A stretch of 56,595 nt of DNA from Spirochaetota bacterium (GTDB lineage: Bacteria > Spirochaetota > UBA4802 > JAFGDQ01). The position numbers and the translations under genes are program-made. Shown in pieces: positions 1 through 8,803 of this stretch. The number at the start of each line of letters is the position of its first letter. The first letter of the stretch is position 1. The stretch is taken from positions 1 to 56,595 of the forward strand of contig JAFGDQ010000068.1 of NCBI GenBank assembly GCA_016932015.1. Reading direction: 5' to 3'. The notes beneath the pieces are model-generated. The model saw only the letters and a program-made list of their open reading frames with translations, was not told the origin of the DNA and made no database searches.

Positions 1-239
1 TAAGGTATTTAATTTTATAGTAAAATATTTATTTTTTAAGATAAAATAATAATCATTCCTTCCTGCGGAGCGGTTTTTACATAAAAATTCCGGATGGCTG
101 AACAGTTACGATAAATTTTGCAAAATAACGGAATATTGTTTAATTTTTCCGCATATAATCACTAAAATGTTCAAAAAGATGTAAGGTCTTTCTGTATATA
201 TTAATAGAGATAAAAAACGTTTATTAAAGGAGGCCTGGA

Positions 240-668
240 ATGGCAACAGCAAAAATAAATCCTGCATTTACTTCAATCAGCGGACGCATGGGAAATGCAG
301 TGTTCTATTGCAGAAATAACCGGCAATGCATCCGCATGTATGTTGTACCGGCAAATCCGGACACTGAGTCCCAAAGGCTGGTGCGCCGCGCTTTTACCTC
401 TGCTGTAAAGGCCTGGCAGCAAATGACAATGGACGGGAAATATGCGTATACGAGAAAGGCCCGCCGCACAGGCATGAGCGGGTACAATCTGTTTATATCA
501 TTTTTCCTTACAGGTAAAATGAACAGGCTTCCGGTATATAATTCAGTGCCGGGAAAAGATATATTTACCGGAAGCTGTAAATATATAAACCGTATCCGCT
601 CCGTTTCAAAGCCGTTCATAAAGCACTATTATGATAAAATGGATATAATTTATCAGGATACCTGCTAA
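240..668 (+). CDS. Conserved-looking orphan protein, function unknown
   Basis: A 142-residue basic protein with a very strong ribosome binding site (AGGAGG about 6 bases before the ATG). Residues 10-95 carry an S-G-R-M-G-N-A-V-F-Y start, then a run of Arg, Trp and aromatic residues ending in a GYNLFISFF segment. By eye the G-x-x-G-N-x-V-x-Y-x-R pattern recalls DUF6266-like small proteins, but I cannot confirm membership. There is no signal peptide or clear membrane helix. It stands alone, with AT-rich DNA before it and a G-rich repeat-like stretch after it. I do not know its function. Confidence 0.65.
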   Translation: MATAKINPAFTSISGRMGNAVFYCRNNRQCIRMYVVPANPDTESQRLVRRAFTSAVKAWQQMTMDGKYAYTRKARRTGMSGYNLFISFFLTGKMNRLPVYNSVPGKDIFTGSCKYINRIRSVSKPFIKHYYDKMDIIYQDTC

Positions 669-1031
669 GACGCTGTTTTTTAGCGTTAAATAATGTTCCT
701 GACTTTTTACATTTTATTTTTCCCGGTATCCGGTAAGGCTGCTTCATGCTGAATTATAAACGCTTTTTCCGTGAGACCACCTCTGTCGCTTCGCGGCATT
801 CCGACTAATAGTCGGTGTGGCCGAAGGCCGGAAGGGGGCAAAATTGCACTGGAGGAATCAGGATGAGACAGCCCTGAGGCAAGGCGGGGGTTGAGGGTAT
901 GGCGGCAAAGCAATAAAATACTAAACAGCAAAAAATACTTGAAATAAATTATGTCGCATGGTTATTTAAGAGACTGAGCTGACACAACAGTTCAAATCTT
1001 TATTACTTCATCAGCAATCGGGATAATTCAG
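669..1031. other. Gene-free stretch with a G-rich repeat-like segment
   Basis: No credible gene. About 780-900 is much richer in G+C than its surroundings and holds small perfect hairpins: CCGACT/AGTCGG at 801-815 and GGCC-GAA-GGCC at 819-829. The segment GCAAGGCGGGGGTTGAGG (879-896) recurs with two mismatches at 10994-11011, so it is probably a degenerate member of a dispersed intergenic repeat. The last 100 bases lead into the TTG start of the next gene. Confidence 0.55.
879..896 (+). repeat. Copy of a dispersed G-rich intergenic repeat
   Basis: These 18 bases match 10994-11011 at 16 positions and both lie in G-rich intergenic DNA. Similar G-rich text also occurs at 2151-2174. This is a sequence observation; the family has not been defined. 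Confidence 0.45.
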
Positions 1032-2099
1032 TTGAAAATAGTCCATACATGCGATATACATCTGAGGGAAGACAGGTCTGAGCGATGGGACGGCCTTACG
1101 GAAATAGTCAGGCTGTGCAAAGAAGAGGATGCCGGAGCTCTGGTCATAAGCGGAGACCTGTTTGACGCGGATACCGAGTCAAACAAATTAAAAGCGGATC
1201 TCAGAACGCTTTTTTCGGATCTGCCTTTTGAAATATTCATAATACCGGGAAATCACGATTCACAGTCCTTTAAAGACAGGGCATTCTTCGGATCAAACGT
1301 CAGAGTAATACACTCTCCTGATGATATATATAGAATAGAAAATATTGCGATTACTGGAATTCCGTTCAGGAATATAAGAGAGCAGGAACTGTTTGCCGCG
1401 CTGCAGGCCGTATCCTCAAAACTTGATCCTGATGATATTAATCTGCTTCTGTATCATGGTGAACTTCTTGATTCGTATTATTCAAGAAGCGATTTCGGTG
1501 AGGAAGGTGAAGCAAGGTATATGCCGGCGCGCCTTGATTTCTTCTCCGGCCTTAATTTTGATTATGTGCTTGCGGGTCATTTTCATACGAACTTCAATGC
1601 GTGGGAATTTGAGAAACAGGGCGGCAAAGGTTATTTTATATATCCGGGTTCCCCTGTTTCAATTACCAGAAGAGAAACCGGAAAAAGAAAAGTCAACATT
1701 TTTGAGCCCGGAAATCCGCCTCAGGAAGTCCTGCTTGGCAATGCGTACTATTATGAAAACCTTACCGTGAAACTCAGCCCGTTCGATGCTGCTGATCCTG
1801 TAACAGCAATCAATGAAAATCTTTCAGAAATAGATTCATCCGCGCATATCGGGCTGTGCGTAGAAGGATATTTGAACAGCGCGAAACACGGGGTAGATGA
1901 GAGCAGTCTTAACAGTTTTCTCGAATCACTGAAATCCGGAGGACGTATCGAATCATACATTTACAGGGCTGTTGATCTTAGTACAATATTTGAAGACAAC
2001 ATATATAAGACTTTTATATCAAAAGTGGATTCCGGAGATTACCCGGAGCAATTCAAAAATGATATGAAAGAATATTTGTTAAAAGCAATGACGGATTAA
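1032..2099 (+). CDS. SbcD/YhaO-like calcineurin-type metallophosphoesterase
   Basis: A 355-residue protein of the DNA-repair exonuclease family (SbcD, Mre11, YhaO). The ordered metal-binding motifs are visible: HTCDIH near residue 5, SGDLFD near 41, PGNHDS near 73, a lone YHGE near 140 and AGHFH near 180. The start is TTG; no in-frame ATG precedes the first motif. The family cuts DNA ends together with a coiled-coil ATPase, and such an ATPase (2266-4590) follows on the same strand. The two are separated by an 88-bp inverted-repeat element that begins two bases past this stop codon. It is probably the nuclease half of an SbcCD-like pair. Confidence 0.85.
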   Translation: MKIVHTCDIHLREDRSERWDGLTEIVRLCKEEDAGALVISGDLFDADTESNKLKADLRTLFSDLPFEIFIIPGNHDSQSFKDRAFFGSNVRVIHSPDDIYRIENIAITGIPFRNIREQELFAALQAVSSKLDPDDINLLLYHGELLDSYYSRSDFGEEGEARYMPARLDFFSGLNFDYVLAGHFHTNFNAWEFEKQGGKGYFIYPGSPVSITRRETGKRKVNIFEPGNPPQEVLLGNAYYYENLTVKLSPFDAADPVTAINENLSEIDSSAHIGLCVEGYLNSAKHGVDESSLNSFLESLKSGGRIESYIYRAVDLSTIFEDNIYKTFISKVDSGDYPEQFKNDMKEYLLKAMTD

Positions 2100-2100
2100 A

Positions 2101-2188
2101 GGTTGCAGTTTCAAATTTTGATATTTTTCTCCCCTTGCCCCATTGGCAAGGGGAAAGGGGCTGGGGGATAGGGGTTAAAACTGCAACC
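2101..2188. repeat. MITE-like element with 11-bp terminal inverted repeats
   Basis: GGTTGCAGTTT at 2101-2111 is the exact reverse complement of 2178-2188. Inside is a strong hairpin with a 9-bp stem (2131-2139 with 2145-2153, CCCCTTGCC/GGCAAGGGG), followed by G-rich sequence. Total length is 88 bp with no coding capacity. It lies between the two genes of an SbcCD-like pair. Flanks are AA on both sides, too short to prove a target duplication. It could also act as an RNA hairpin between the two cistrons. Confidence 0.6.
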
Positions 2189-2265
2189 AAGGTACTATCC
2201 TGAGGGACCCGGCTTAGACATACTTAATTTTAATTTTTCTTTTTTTAATAACAGAGACAAAAAAC

Positions 2266-4590
2266 ATGAAAATCACTGAATTCGAAATAAAAAAATACGG
2301 TCCTCTTAATAATATAAAAAAGATAAAGCCCGGCAGTTTTAATCTCTTTTTCGGTAAAAATGAAAACGGGAAAACCCTGACAATTGACGCGCTCATTAAA
2401 TTTCTTCTCGGGAAAAGGGCCAGGGATTTTAAGCAGACAGACAGGGTTTCTGAAGACCCGTCCGGTTTTCTCAGGCTGAATATGGAAAGCCTTGGTGAAT
2501 TGAGGCTGCCTGATGACGGTGACCTTGCGTCAATTACAAAGAAGACTGAGTTTCCGGTAAGCTCGCAGGACTGCAGAAATATATTTATAATAAGAAACAG
2601 CGACCTCACCATTCCGGATGAATCGAAGTTCTACACAGGAATTACAGACAGGCTTGTGGGCCTCAGGACTACGGACATAAATAAAATAAGAAGAAATCTG
2701 ATGGATGCCGGCAGCCTTACTCCGGGCATGGGTTTCAGCGATGATGAAAAATCCGGAAAGCTGAAAACCAGAATAACGAAAGCCGGGGCGCTGATAGAAA
2801 GAATTGAAAAAGTCAAAACAAGGCTGCTTGCTTCGAGCTATGATGATCTTGAGCTTAATTTTTATAAAAAGAGCAGGGAGAAAGCGAATACTGACGCGGT
2901 TATTGTTCTTTATGAAGAGGCGAGAAACAGGGCGTTGTATGAAAACAGCATTGAAATGCTTCGCGGAATTGAGGAGAATATTTCGTCATTGAAAAAGATG
3001 GAACTCTTCAGGGAGGAAGACGCGAACACATGGCAGAATTCCGAACGGGAAATAAAGCGCGCAGAGGAAGAAATAAACGATTTAAAACAGAGAGAGAAGC
3101 AGCTTATCACTGATATCGCTGGCCTGAAAAAGGAAACTGAATCCCTGAAAACAAATATTAATATTCTTGATAAGAAGAAATCCGGCCTTGATAATGAAAA
3201 ACTGAAATTAAAAAATCTCGAAGAAGACCTAAACAGATCCGCTTCCGATTCATCTCTTCCCAGACTTCTGAAAAGAGCGTCTGTCATGTCATGGATCATT
3301 GCTGCTGCTGTTATTGCAAGCTGGTTTATGAATCCATCTGTATATTCGTATATCGCGGGCATAATTGCCGTGCTTATTGCTTCGGGCTTGTGTATCTATG
3401 AAATATCTCTTATACTGAAAAAGCGTTCTCTTGCCGGACGCCTTTCCGGTATTTTGTTTAATCTCTCTGAAAAAGGGATCAGGGCGGACAATATTCGGGA
3501 AGCGGTTGCCGCACTCGGCAAATTCAGTGAAGATTATGAAAAGATGCAGATGCGCTTCCGCGGGGTTGAATCCGAGCTTGTGACATCCGAGCGGCATTTG
3601 AAGGAAATTGGCGGGAAAGTCGCGGAACTAAGAGAGATTACAGACAGGCATGACAGGAATATATTATCAATAAAATCGAAATCAGGAATTTCCGCTATTG
3701 ATGAATACCGTGATATGCTCAGCCGCAGAAAGGCAAGGGAAAGAGAGCGTGACAGCATAGTCGACAGGCTCGCAGGCATGCTGGAAATACAGGGAAGAAG
3801 CTACGGCGAAATAATGAAGAACATAAAGTCCAGAGTGGATGAAATGGAGACCTTCAGAGATAAAGGCGCGGGAATTAAATATGATCTGAAAAGTTACAAT
3901 GACCTGAAACAGAAGGCCGCGGGCCTTGAACATGAGTTAGGGGAAATGAAGGAAAAGCTGGATCTCATAGGTGCTGAAATGAATAACCTGGAAGCTGCGG
4001 TAAATGATATTTTAACGGATTCTGATGAATGGATTTACTGCCGTACACTGGTTGATCTTAATGAAATATACGGCAGATTAAAGACATTCGCAGATGAAAA
4101 CGGGTACAGAAAAAAAGTACTGGCTGAAACGATTAATCTGATAAGCGAAATTGAAACAGAAGAGAAGGGCAGGGTAACAGAGCTTTTTAATTCGGTTCCG
4201 GCAATATATAAAGTTTTCACTGCCGGTGCTTATGATGACGTAATATTTGATCCGGAAAATGAAAGCGTAAGTGTTAAAAAAAATGACGGTGAAATTATAG
4301 ACGCGGAAAAATTATCCGGGGGAGCCTATGACCAGCTTTATCTTGCAATAAGGCTGGCAATGGGTGAACGGTTATTAAATCAGGAAAAGGGTTTTTTTAT
4401 TATGGATGATCCTTTTATAAAGTCCGATATTGACAGGATAGCCCGCCAGATGAATGTGATTAAAAAAATATCGCAGATCGGATGGCAAATATTATATTTT
4501 AGTTGCAAGAATGAAATAAAAAATATACTTTCAAAAGATATTGAAGAGGGTTCTGTTCAATATCTTGACATAAACTGGTTAAATAACTGA
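2266..4590 (+). CDS. SbcC/YhaN-like SMC-type ATPase with internal membrane helices
   Basis: A 774-residue ABC/SMC-type ATPase. The Walker A motif FGKNENGKT is at about residues 29-37. Long Lys/Glu-rich coiled coils flank the middle. At the C terminus, LSGGAYDQLYLAIRLA (about 683) is the ABC signature and GFFIMDDPF (about 709) is Walker B. Residues 340-385 form two hydrophobic segments, as in Bacillus YhaN and unlike soluble SbcC, so the coiled-coil hinge is probably set in the inner membrane. It would work with the SbcD-like protein upstream in DNA end processing. The ribosome binding site is weak, which fits coupling to upstream transcription. Confidence 0.8.
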   Translation: MKITEFEIKKYGPLNNIKKIKPGSFNLFFGKNENGKTLTIDALIKFLLGKRARDFKQTDRVSEDPSGFLRLNMESLGELRLPDDGDLASITKKTEFPVSSQDCRNIFIIRNSDLTIPDESKFYTGITDRLVGLRTTDINKIRRNLMDAGSLTPGMGFSDDEKSGKLKTRITKAGALIERIEKVKTRLLASSYDDLELNFYKKSREKANTDAVIVLYEEARNRALYENSIEMLRGIEENISSLKKMELFREEDANTWQNSEREIKRAEEEINDLKQREKQLITDIAGLKKETESLKTNINILDKKKSGLDNEKLKLKNLEEDLNRSASDSSLPRLLKRASVMSWIIAAAVIASWFMNPSVYSYIAGIIAVLIASGLCIYEISLILKKRSLAGRLSGILFNLSEKGIRADNIREAVAALGKFSEDYEKMQMRFRGVESELVTSERHLKEIGGKVAELREITDRHDRNILSIKSKSGISAIDEYRDMLSRRKARERERDSIVDRLAGMLEIQGRSYGEIMKNIKSRVDEMETFRDKGAGIKYDLKSYNDLKQKAAGLEHELGEMKEKLDLIGAEMNNLEAAVNDILTDSDEWIYCRTLVDLNEIYGRLKTFADENGYRKKVLAETINLISEIETEEKGRVTELFNSVPAIYKVFTAGAYDDVIFDPENESVSVKKNDGEIIDAEKLSGGAYDQLYLAIRLAMGERLLNQEKGFFIMDDPFIKSDIDRIARQMNVIKKISQIGWQILYFSCKNEIKNILSKDIEEGSVQYLDINWLNN

Positions 4591-4616
4591 AAATAAGCAT
4601 CAAAGCGAGGAATTCA

Positions 4617-5372
4617 ATGTTCAGTAAATATTTTGAAAAACTGGAAAAACAGCTGTTAAAGAAACCGAAAACATCAAAGGCAGCTGATTCAAAGGCATCA
4701 AAAGATAAAGGAAAAGCCGCTGCAAAAAAAGGCGCTGCTTCAAAAACCAGGGCTGTTCCTGCCGTAGATCTGAGTGCATTAATGGATGATCTTAATAAAA
4801 TTATTCCCTCCAGACTGAAACTCGATTCAGTTAAAATGACAGATCCTAGCGGATATTCACCGGAAGATATAGATTTTATAGCCTATCATGAGCGTTACAG
4901 GGACATTCTTGCAATTATGGACGGAGTTGTTCCCTGCGAGCTGGTTTACGGAACATTTCATGTTTCCCCGATGCTTGATAAGGACAATCTGAATGAAATA
5001 CTGAGAAAAGTGGTTCAGGCGAAAAAGATAAACCGCTTCACGGATGATCCTGAAAGTGCGTCCATGATACCCGCGTTTATTGTAGCGTATGATACTGAAT
5101 TCAAGCTTCCTGACCTTAAATCGATTTTAATAGAAAACTATATGGCTATGAGCATTGACAGTATGTCAGAGATAGACATAATAGTTATTTTGAACAAGGG
5201 AATTGTAATAAAAGACTGGCGGGACAAGAGAAGTTATATAGCGCTGGAAACCGGAAAAGATTCTTTTATGTGGTTCTTTATTTTAATGAACGAATACCTT
5301 GATGTTGAAAAACAGAATGAGTTTGATCCCAGAAATTACGTTCAGCACGGTGAAAAGTATAACGAATATTAA
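4617..5372 (+). CDS. Uncharacterised protein, possibly a degenerate nuclease-fold domain
   Basis: A 251-residue protein with a good GAGGA ribosome binding site, 26 bases after the ATPase gene. Residues 1-48 are a Lys/Ala/Ser-rich, probably disordered tail. The rest is a globular domain with a DIDFIAYHERY strand, a VPCELVYGTFHVSP strand-turn and a later EIDIIVILNKGIVI strand. By eye this order resembles DUF6602-like domains, where the second strand normally reads as E-V-K of a PD-(D/E)xK core. Here that position reads H-V-S, so catalysis looks unlikely. The assignment is tentative. It may belong with the SbcCD-like pair or with sppA. Confidence 0.55.
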   Translation: MFSKYFEKLEKQLLKKPKTSKAADSKASKDKGKAAAKKGAASKTRAVPAVDLSALMDDLNKIIPSRLKLDSVKMTDPSGYSPEDIDFIAYHERYRDILAIMDGVVPCELVYGTFHVSPMLDKDNLNEILRKVVQAKKINRFTDDPESASMIPAFIVAYDTEFKLPDLKSILIENYMAMSIDSMSEIDIIVILNKGIVIKDWRDKRSYIALETGKDSFMWFFILMNEYLDVEKQNEFDPRNYVQHGEKYNEY

Positions 5373-5487
5373 GGAGATTCTGTTCAGTATATAAAACGTT
5401 TTATTTCAGTAAAAAGTTATTGCTGAATATTGTTAAATAAGATAAAAAGAAATATCATTATTAAATATTTTTCCCGCGGATAATATT

Positions 5488-6438
5488 ATGGATAGAAACA
5501 GAAGAATAATATTAACTATTTTGCTTCTTGTATTAATGGCCTGTATACTCGTGGTTATTGATATTGGACTTAACATCAAAAGCGTTGAGAAAAAGGAAAT
5601 GCGTCTGCCTATTCCGGAATTCGGTCCCGGTGTCGGCGTTGTCAGAGTATACGGCTCTATAAGCATTTCCGATTCTACAGGAGGATATATGGGCCTCCTG
5701 TCAGGCGCGGATGCTGTTGTTAAAAAGCTTTCGAAACTTGAAAAGAATCCGAAAATCAAGGCTATAGTGCTGAGAATAAATTCTCCGGGGGGAACTGTAG
5801 GAGCAGTGCAGGAAATTTTCCAGAAACTGATGGAGCTCAGAAAGAAGAACATAGTTCTTGTAGCTTCAATGGGCGATGTTGCTGCTTCCGGAGGGTATTA
5901 TATCGCGTCCGCGTGCAATCACATAGTCGCGAATCACGGCACAATAACGGGATCAATCGGAGTAATCGCGGCTTCACCGAATATTAAGGGCCTTTTCGAG
6001 AAACTTGGAATTAAAATGAATGTAATCAAAAGCGGAAAATACAAGGATATTCTCGCAAGCCACAGGGATATGAGTGATGAAGAGAGGGACATGCTTCAGG
6101 AAATGATAGATTCGTCATATCTTCAGTTTCTTAAAGATGTTTCACTTGGAAGGAATATCCCTATATCTGATATCAGGCCATATGCCGACGGCAGGGTGGT
6201 AAACGGCGAAAGCGCGTTAAAATACAGGCTTATTGACAGCATCGGAACATACGAAGATGCCGTGTTAAAGGCAAAAACGCTGGCAAAACTCCCGGAAGAC
6301 GCAGCGGTTTATGAAAGCGACAGCCCTTTTGAGCAGATACTCAGAACAATTGATAAAGCTTTATTGAATAATAATCCTCTAAGTACCGGTTTAAATAAGA
6401 ATAAATACTCACTAATAGAGTACAGTATAGAGCCATGA
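5488..6438 (+). CDS. sppA: Signal peptide peptidase SppA (S49, single-domain type)
   Basis: A 316-residue S49 serine protease of the short form, as in Bacillus. One N-terminal membrane helix (residues 7-27) anchors it. NSPGG at 98-102 forms the oxyanion region. Ser134 in AASGGYYIA is the expected nucleophile, and Lys186 in KSGKYKDI is the expected general base, 52 residues later as in Bacillus SppA. TGSIGVI at 154-160 is conserved. It degrades leftover signal peptides in the membrane. It overlaps the next gene by 4 bases, so the two are probably co-translated. Confidence 0.9.
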   Translation: MDRNRRIILTILLLVLMACILVVIDIGLNIKSVEKKEMRLPIPEFGPGVGVVRVYGSISISDSTGGYMGLLSGADAVVKKLSKLEKNPKIKAIVLRINSPGGTVGAVQEIFQKLMELRKKNIVLVASMGDVAASGGYYIASACNHIVANHGTITGSIGVIAASPNIKGLFEKLGIKMNVIKSGKYKDILASHRDMSDEERDMLQEMIDSSYLQFLKDVSLGRNIPISDIRPYADGRVVNGESALKYRLIDSIGTYEDAVLKAKTLAKLPEDAAVYESDSPFEQILRTIDKALLNNNPLSTGLNKNKYSLIEYSIEP

Positions 6439-7040
6439 TGGAATATTTAAGATCATTAAAATGGATAGATTATATTTTCTTCTGCCTGATTGATCCGAGA
6501 AGGCTTGTTAATTTAATCAGCAGAAAGGAAGGAAGCCCTGCCCTTATCGGAATGATCATGATAGCGGCAGTTTCTTTTGTTCAGATTATTGCTTACGCGA
6601 TGCTGGGGAATGAAACCGGTTTTTTTTATATAAAAATAACCTACGGCTGGATATTCAGTTTTCTTACGCTATTATTGCAGGTTGTTATTCTATCCGCGCT
6701 GATTGATATGATATCGCAGCTCAGGTCACATAACGGGCAGATAAAACAGGTTTTAAGCCTTGTGAATATTTCCTTCTTTCCTGTAATATTATTGCTGCCT
6801 CTGGTTTCAATTTTCGTTGTTACGAATTTCGCACCCGTATTCTTTTACATACTTTTTCTGCTGCTGCTCCATATATGGCAGGCAGTAATTATTATACAGG
6901 GAATTTCTGAAATATATCAGGTCGGATTCGGAGAGTCCGTGGTAATCTTTATCCTGCCGTTTGTTTTTACGGGGCTTGTTTCGTTTTTCGCGATAATCCT
7001 GTTTTTTATAAATTTCTTCGGTTATCTGACCAATTTATAA
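6435..7040 (+). CDS. Yip1-family integral membrane protein
   Basis: A 201-residue protein with about five hydrophobic helices and a short polar N terminus (SLKWIDYIFFCLIDPRR), the layout of bacterial Yip1-domain (PF04893-like) proteins. It overlaps the end of sppA through ATGA; a second ATG three bases on is an equally good start. Its role is unknown; coupling to sppA suggests an inner-membrane function. Confidence 0.6.
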   Translation: MMEYLRSLKWIDYIFFCLIDPRRLVNLISRKEGSPALIGMIMIAAVSFVQIIAYAMLGNETGFFYIKITYGWIFSFLTLLLQVVILSALIDMISQLRSHNGQIKQVLSLVNISFFPVILLLPLVSIFVVTNFAPVFFYILFLLLLHIWQAVIIIQGISEIYQVGFGESVVIFILPFVFTGLVSFFAIILFFINFFGYLTNL

Positions 7041-7076
7041 GATTAAGGACGGGGCCCGCGGGGGGACGGGATAAAA

Positions 7077-7265
7077 TTACACTGCTTTTGTTATTTTTCC
7101 TGATCTGATGCATCTGGTGCATACAAATCTCTTTAAATTACGGCCGTTTTCAAGAACTCTGATCTTCTTTATATTTGGCTTCCATATTTTACTTGTTTTT
7201 CTGTTTGAATGGCTTACATTATTGCCAAATTGCACTGATTTTCCGCATATTTCACACTTTGCCAT
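7077..7265 (-). CDS. rpmB: 50S ribosomal protein bL28
   Basis: A 62-residue ribosomal protein. It begins MAKCEICGKSVQFGNNVSHS, has the basic KTSKIWKPNIKKIRV core and ends with CTRC, so the four cysteines of the zinc-binding (C+) form are all present. I chose the ATG at 7265 because GGAGA lies 5 bases upstream; the longer frame to 7277 would start within that ribosome binding site. A TATAAT lies at 7315-7320 on the same strand, a probable -10. It converges with the sppA pair and stands apart from other ribosomal genes, as is common for rpmB. Confidence 0.95.
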   Translation of the reverse strand: MAKCEICGKSVQFGNNVSHSNRKTSKIWKPNIKKIRVLENGRNLKRFVCTRCIRSGKITKAV

Positions 7266-7365
7266 GACTGTCTCCAAAAAATTGCTTAATTAAGTAATCG
7301 GACACCAATTCCAAATTATATCGCTAAAAAATGCAAGGATTTTATCAACGATTTCAGCTTTTTTG

Positions 7366-8484
7366 TTATTCGTTTTCAGGTTTTTTTTCTTTATCTTCAA
7401 ATGAATCCAGAAATTCTTCATAATTCACTTCACTCAATGCATCCATTTCTTCAATTGAACAGCCGATCAATATAATCTTGTTATCCATAAGGGTTATATT
7501 GCGGACAATAGCCAGTATTGCAGCTGTTTTTTCATTAGGCAGCAGAAGATCAAAATAAATATAGTTATTTTCTTTAAAATAACGAATGAATTTTCTTTCC
7601 CTGAATACAATACCAAGGCCGTTTCTGGAAATATTTGAAACTATGAGTTTATCAGTAAATCTGGGAAATACCTGCTCCTTATTCATCAGGTTATCTATTA
7701 ATGCGGCAAATTTTTTTACAATCGTAAGCATTGAATTTGTACTCGGGCTTGAGTTGTTGACCTGAATGTAACCATAAGGCAGTTTTGTTTTATAAAGGAG
7801 GGGAACTGATATCTCTGAAACAAGGTTTTTTTTTGCCTGAAGCTGATAGTCCCTTGAGTAAATATTGTTTATGTAAAAGTTAAAATTCGGATCTGTTTTC
7901 CCGGCTTCCTTGTCCTTAATGTTCGGTATGCTGATCGGCTCCTTGTTTTTAAAAAAATAATTCATTCTGACATCGCCTTTGCCTTCATTGCAAAATGTAA
8001 TTTTAATGAAATTAAAGGCCTGGGAAATCTCGCCCGCGACAGCTTCTCTTATCCTTTCAATTTTTTTCATATCAAGAGAGAGCGAGTTTTGTATAATGGA
8101 GTATGAGATAAGATTTGTTATAAAGACTACAATCTTATCTTTCCCGTATGATGAATCAACGGATTTTCTTTCCTCCCCTCTTGATCTGTAAATAACCTGC
8201 AGCTGATTTATCAGGAAAAGGAAAACATTGTCCTCCTGTTTCTCATGAAACTTAACAAGAGCATTGATAGTACTTTGTTCATGCCTTGTAGACAGAATGT
8301 TTTTTTCCGGGATATTCTTTACAAATGGAATTTTAAACGCGGCTATCCCTTCCGTATAACCCAGGAACTGTATCTTCAGGTCTCCGCTTTTTGTCCTTAA
8401 AAAAACATTACCCTTTGTGAAAAAACCGGCAAATACCCGGTCAATGCTTGCCCTGTCGTTAATTGTTTTTATCTGACTAGGCAT
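7366..8484 (-). CDS. DUF1577/PilZ-like protein
   Basis: A 372-residue soluble protein. The N-terminal third is a beta-rich domain. Residues about 280-350 read DKLIVSNISRNGLGIVF and go on with alternating strands, a PilZ-like fold with the D/N-x-S-x-x-G-x-G signature. The overall arrangement matches my memory of DUF1577 proteins of spirochaetes. PilZ domains usually bind cyclic di-GMP, but the upstream RxxxR motif is not obvious, so binding is uncertain. It sits alone on its strand, with about 320 bases of AT-rich DNA upstream for its control region. Confidence 0.6.
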   Translation of the reverse strand: MPSQIKTINDRASIDRVFAGFFTKGNVFLRTKSGDLKIQFLGYTEGIAAFKIPFVKNIPEKNILSTRHEQSTINALVKFHEKQEDNVFLFLINQLQVIYRSRGEERKSVDSSYGKDKIVVFITNLISYSIIQNSLSLDMKKIERIREAVAGEISQAFNFIKITFCNEGKGDVRMNYFFKNKEPISIPNIKDKEAGKTDPNFNFYINNIYSRDYQLQAKKNLVSEISVPLLYKTKLPYGYIQVNNSSPSTNSMLTIVKKFAALIDNLMNKEQVFPRFTDKLIVSNISRNGLGIVFRERKFIRYFKENNYIYFDLLLPNEKTAAILAIVRNITLMDNKIILIGCSIEEMDALSEVNYEEFLDSFEDKEKKPENE

Positions 8485-8803
8485 GGAATGTCACTCTTGC
8501 AGGGATAGAAAGTTCTTTGTTTATATGCATTTTTCAGATTTTCCGAATAATCCGTATAATTTGTTTGCCGCAGCCGTTTTTTTATATGCTTAAGGTATAT
8601 TTTATGAAACAGTATAAAATACCTGTAAAGCGTTGAACCGGGATCCGGTAAAATTCCTTATAATGAGAATAAATTATAACAGGCATTTGATATTAATCAA
8701 CGAAAATAAAATATATATAAAGAATTTATATATATTATTTGTAACTATTCGGATGTTATCAATATATAAGCAAAAGCCGTTTCTCAAGAAGAAATAATTA
8801 CTA
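8485..8803. other. AT-rich intergenic region, no gene seen
   Basis: No open frame with a ribosome binding site and no RNA gene pattern. It must hold the promoter of the DUF1577-like gene. The part at 8700-8770 is a run of AT-rich near-repeats without a clear hairpin. Confidence 0.5.
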
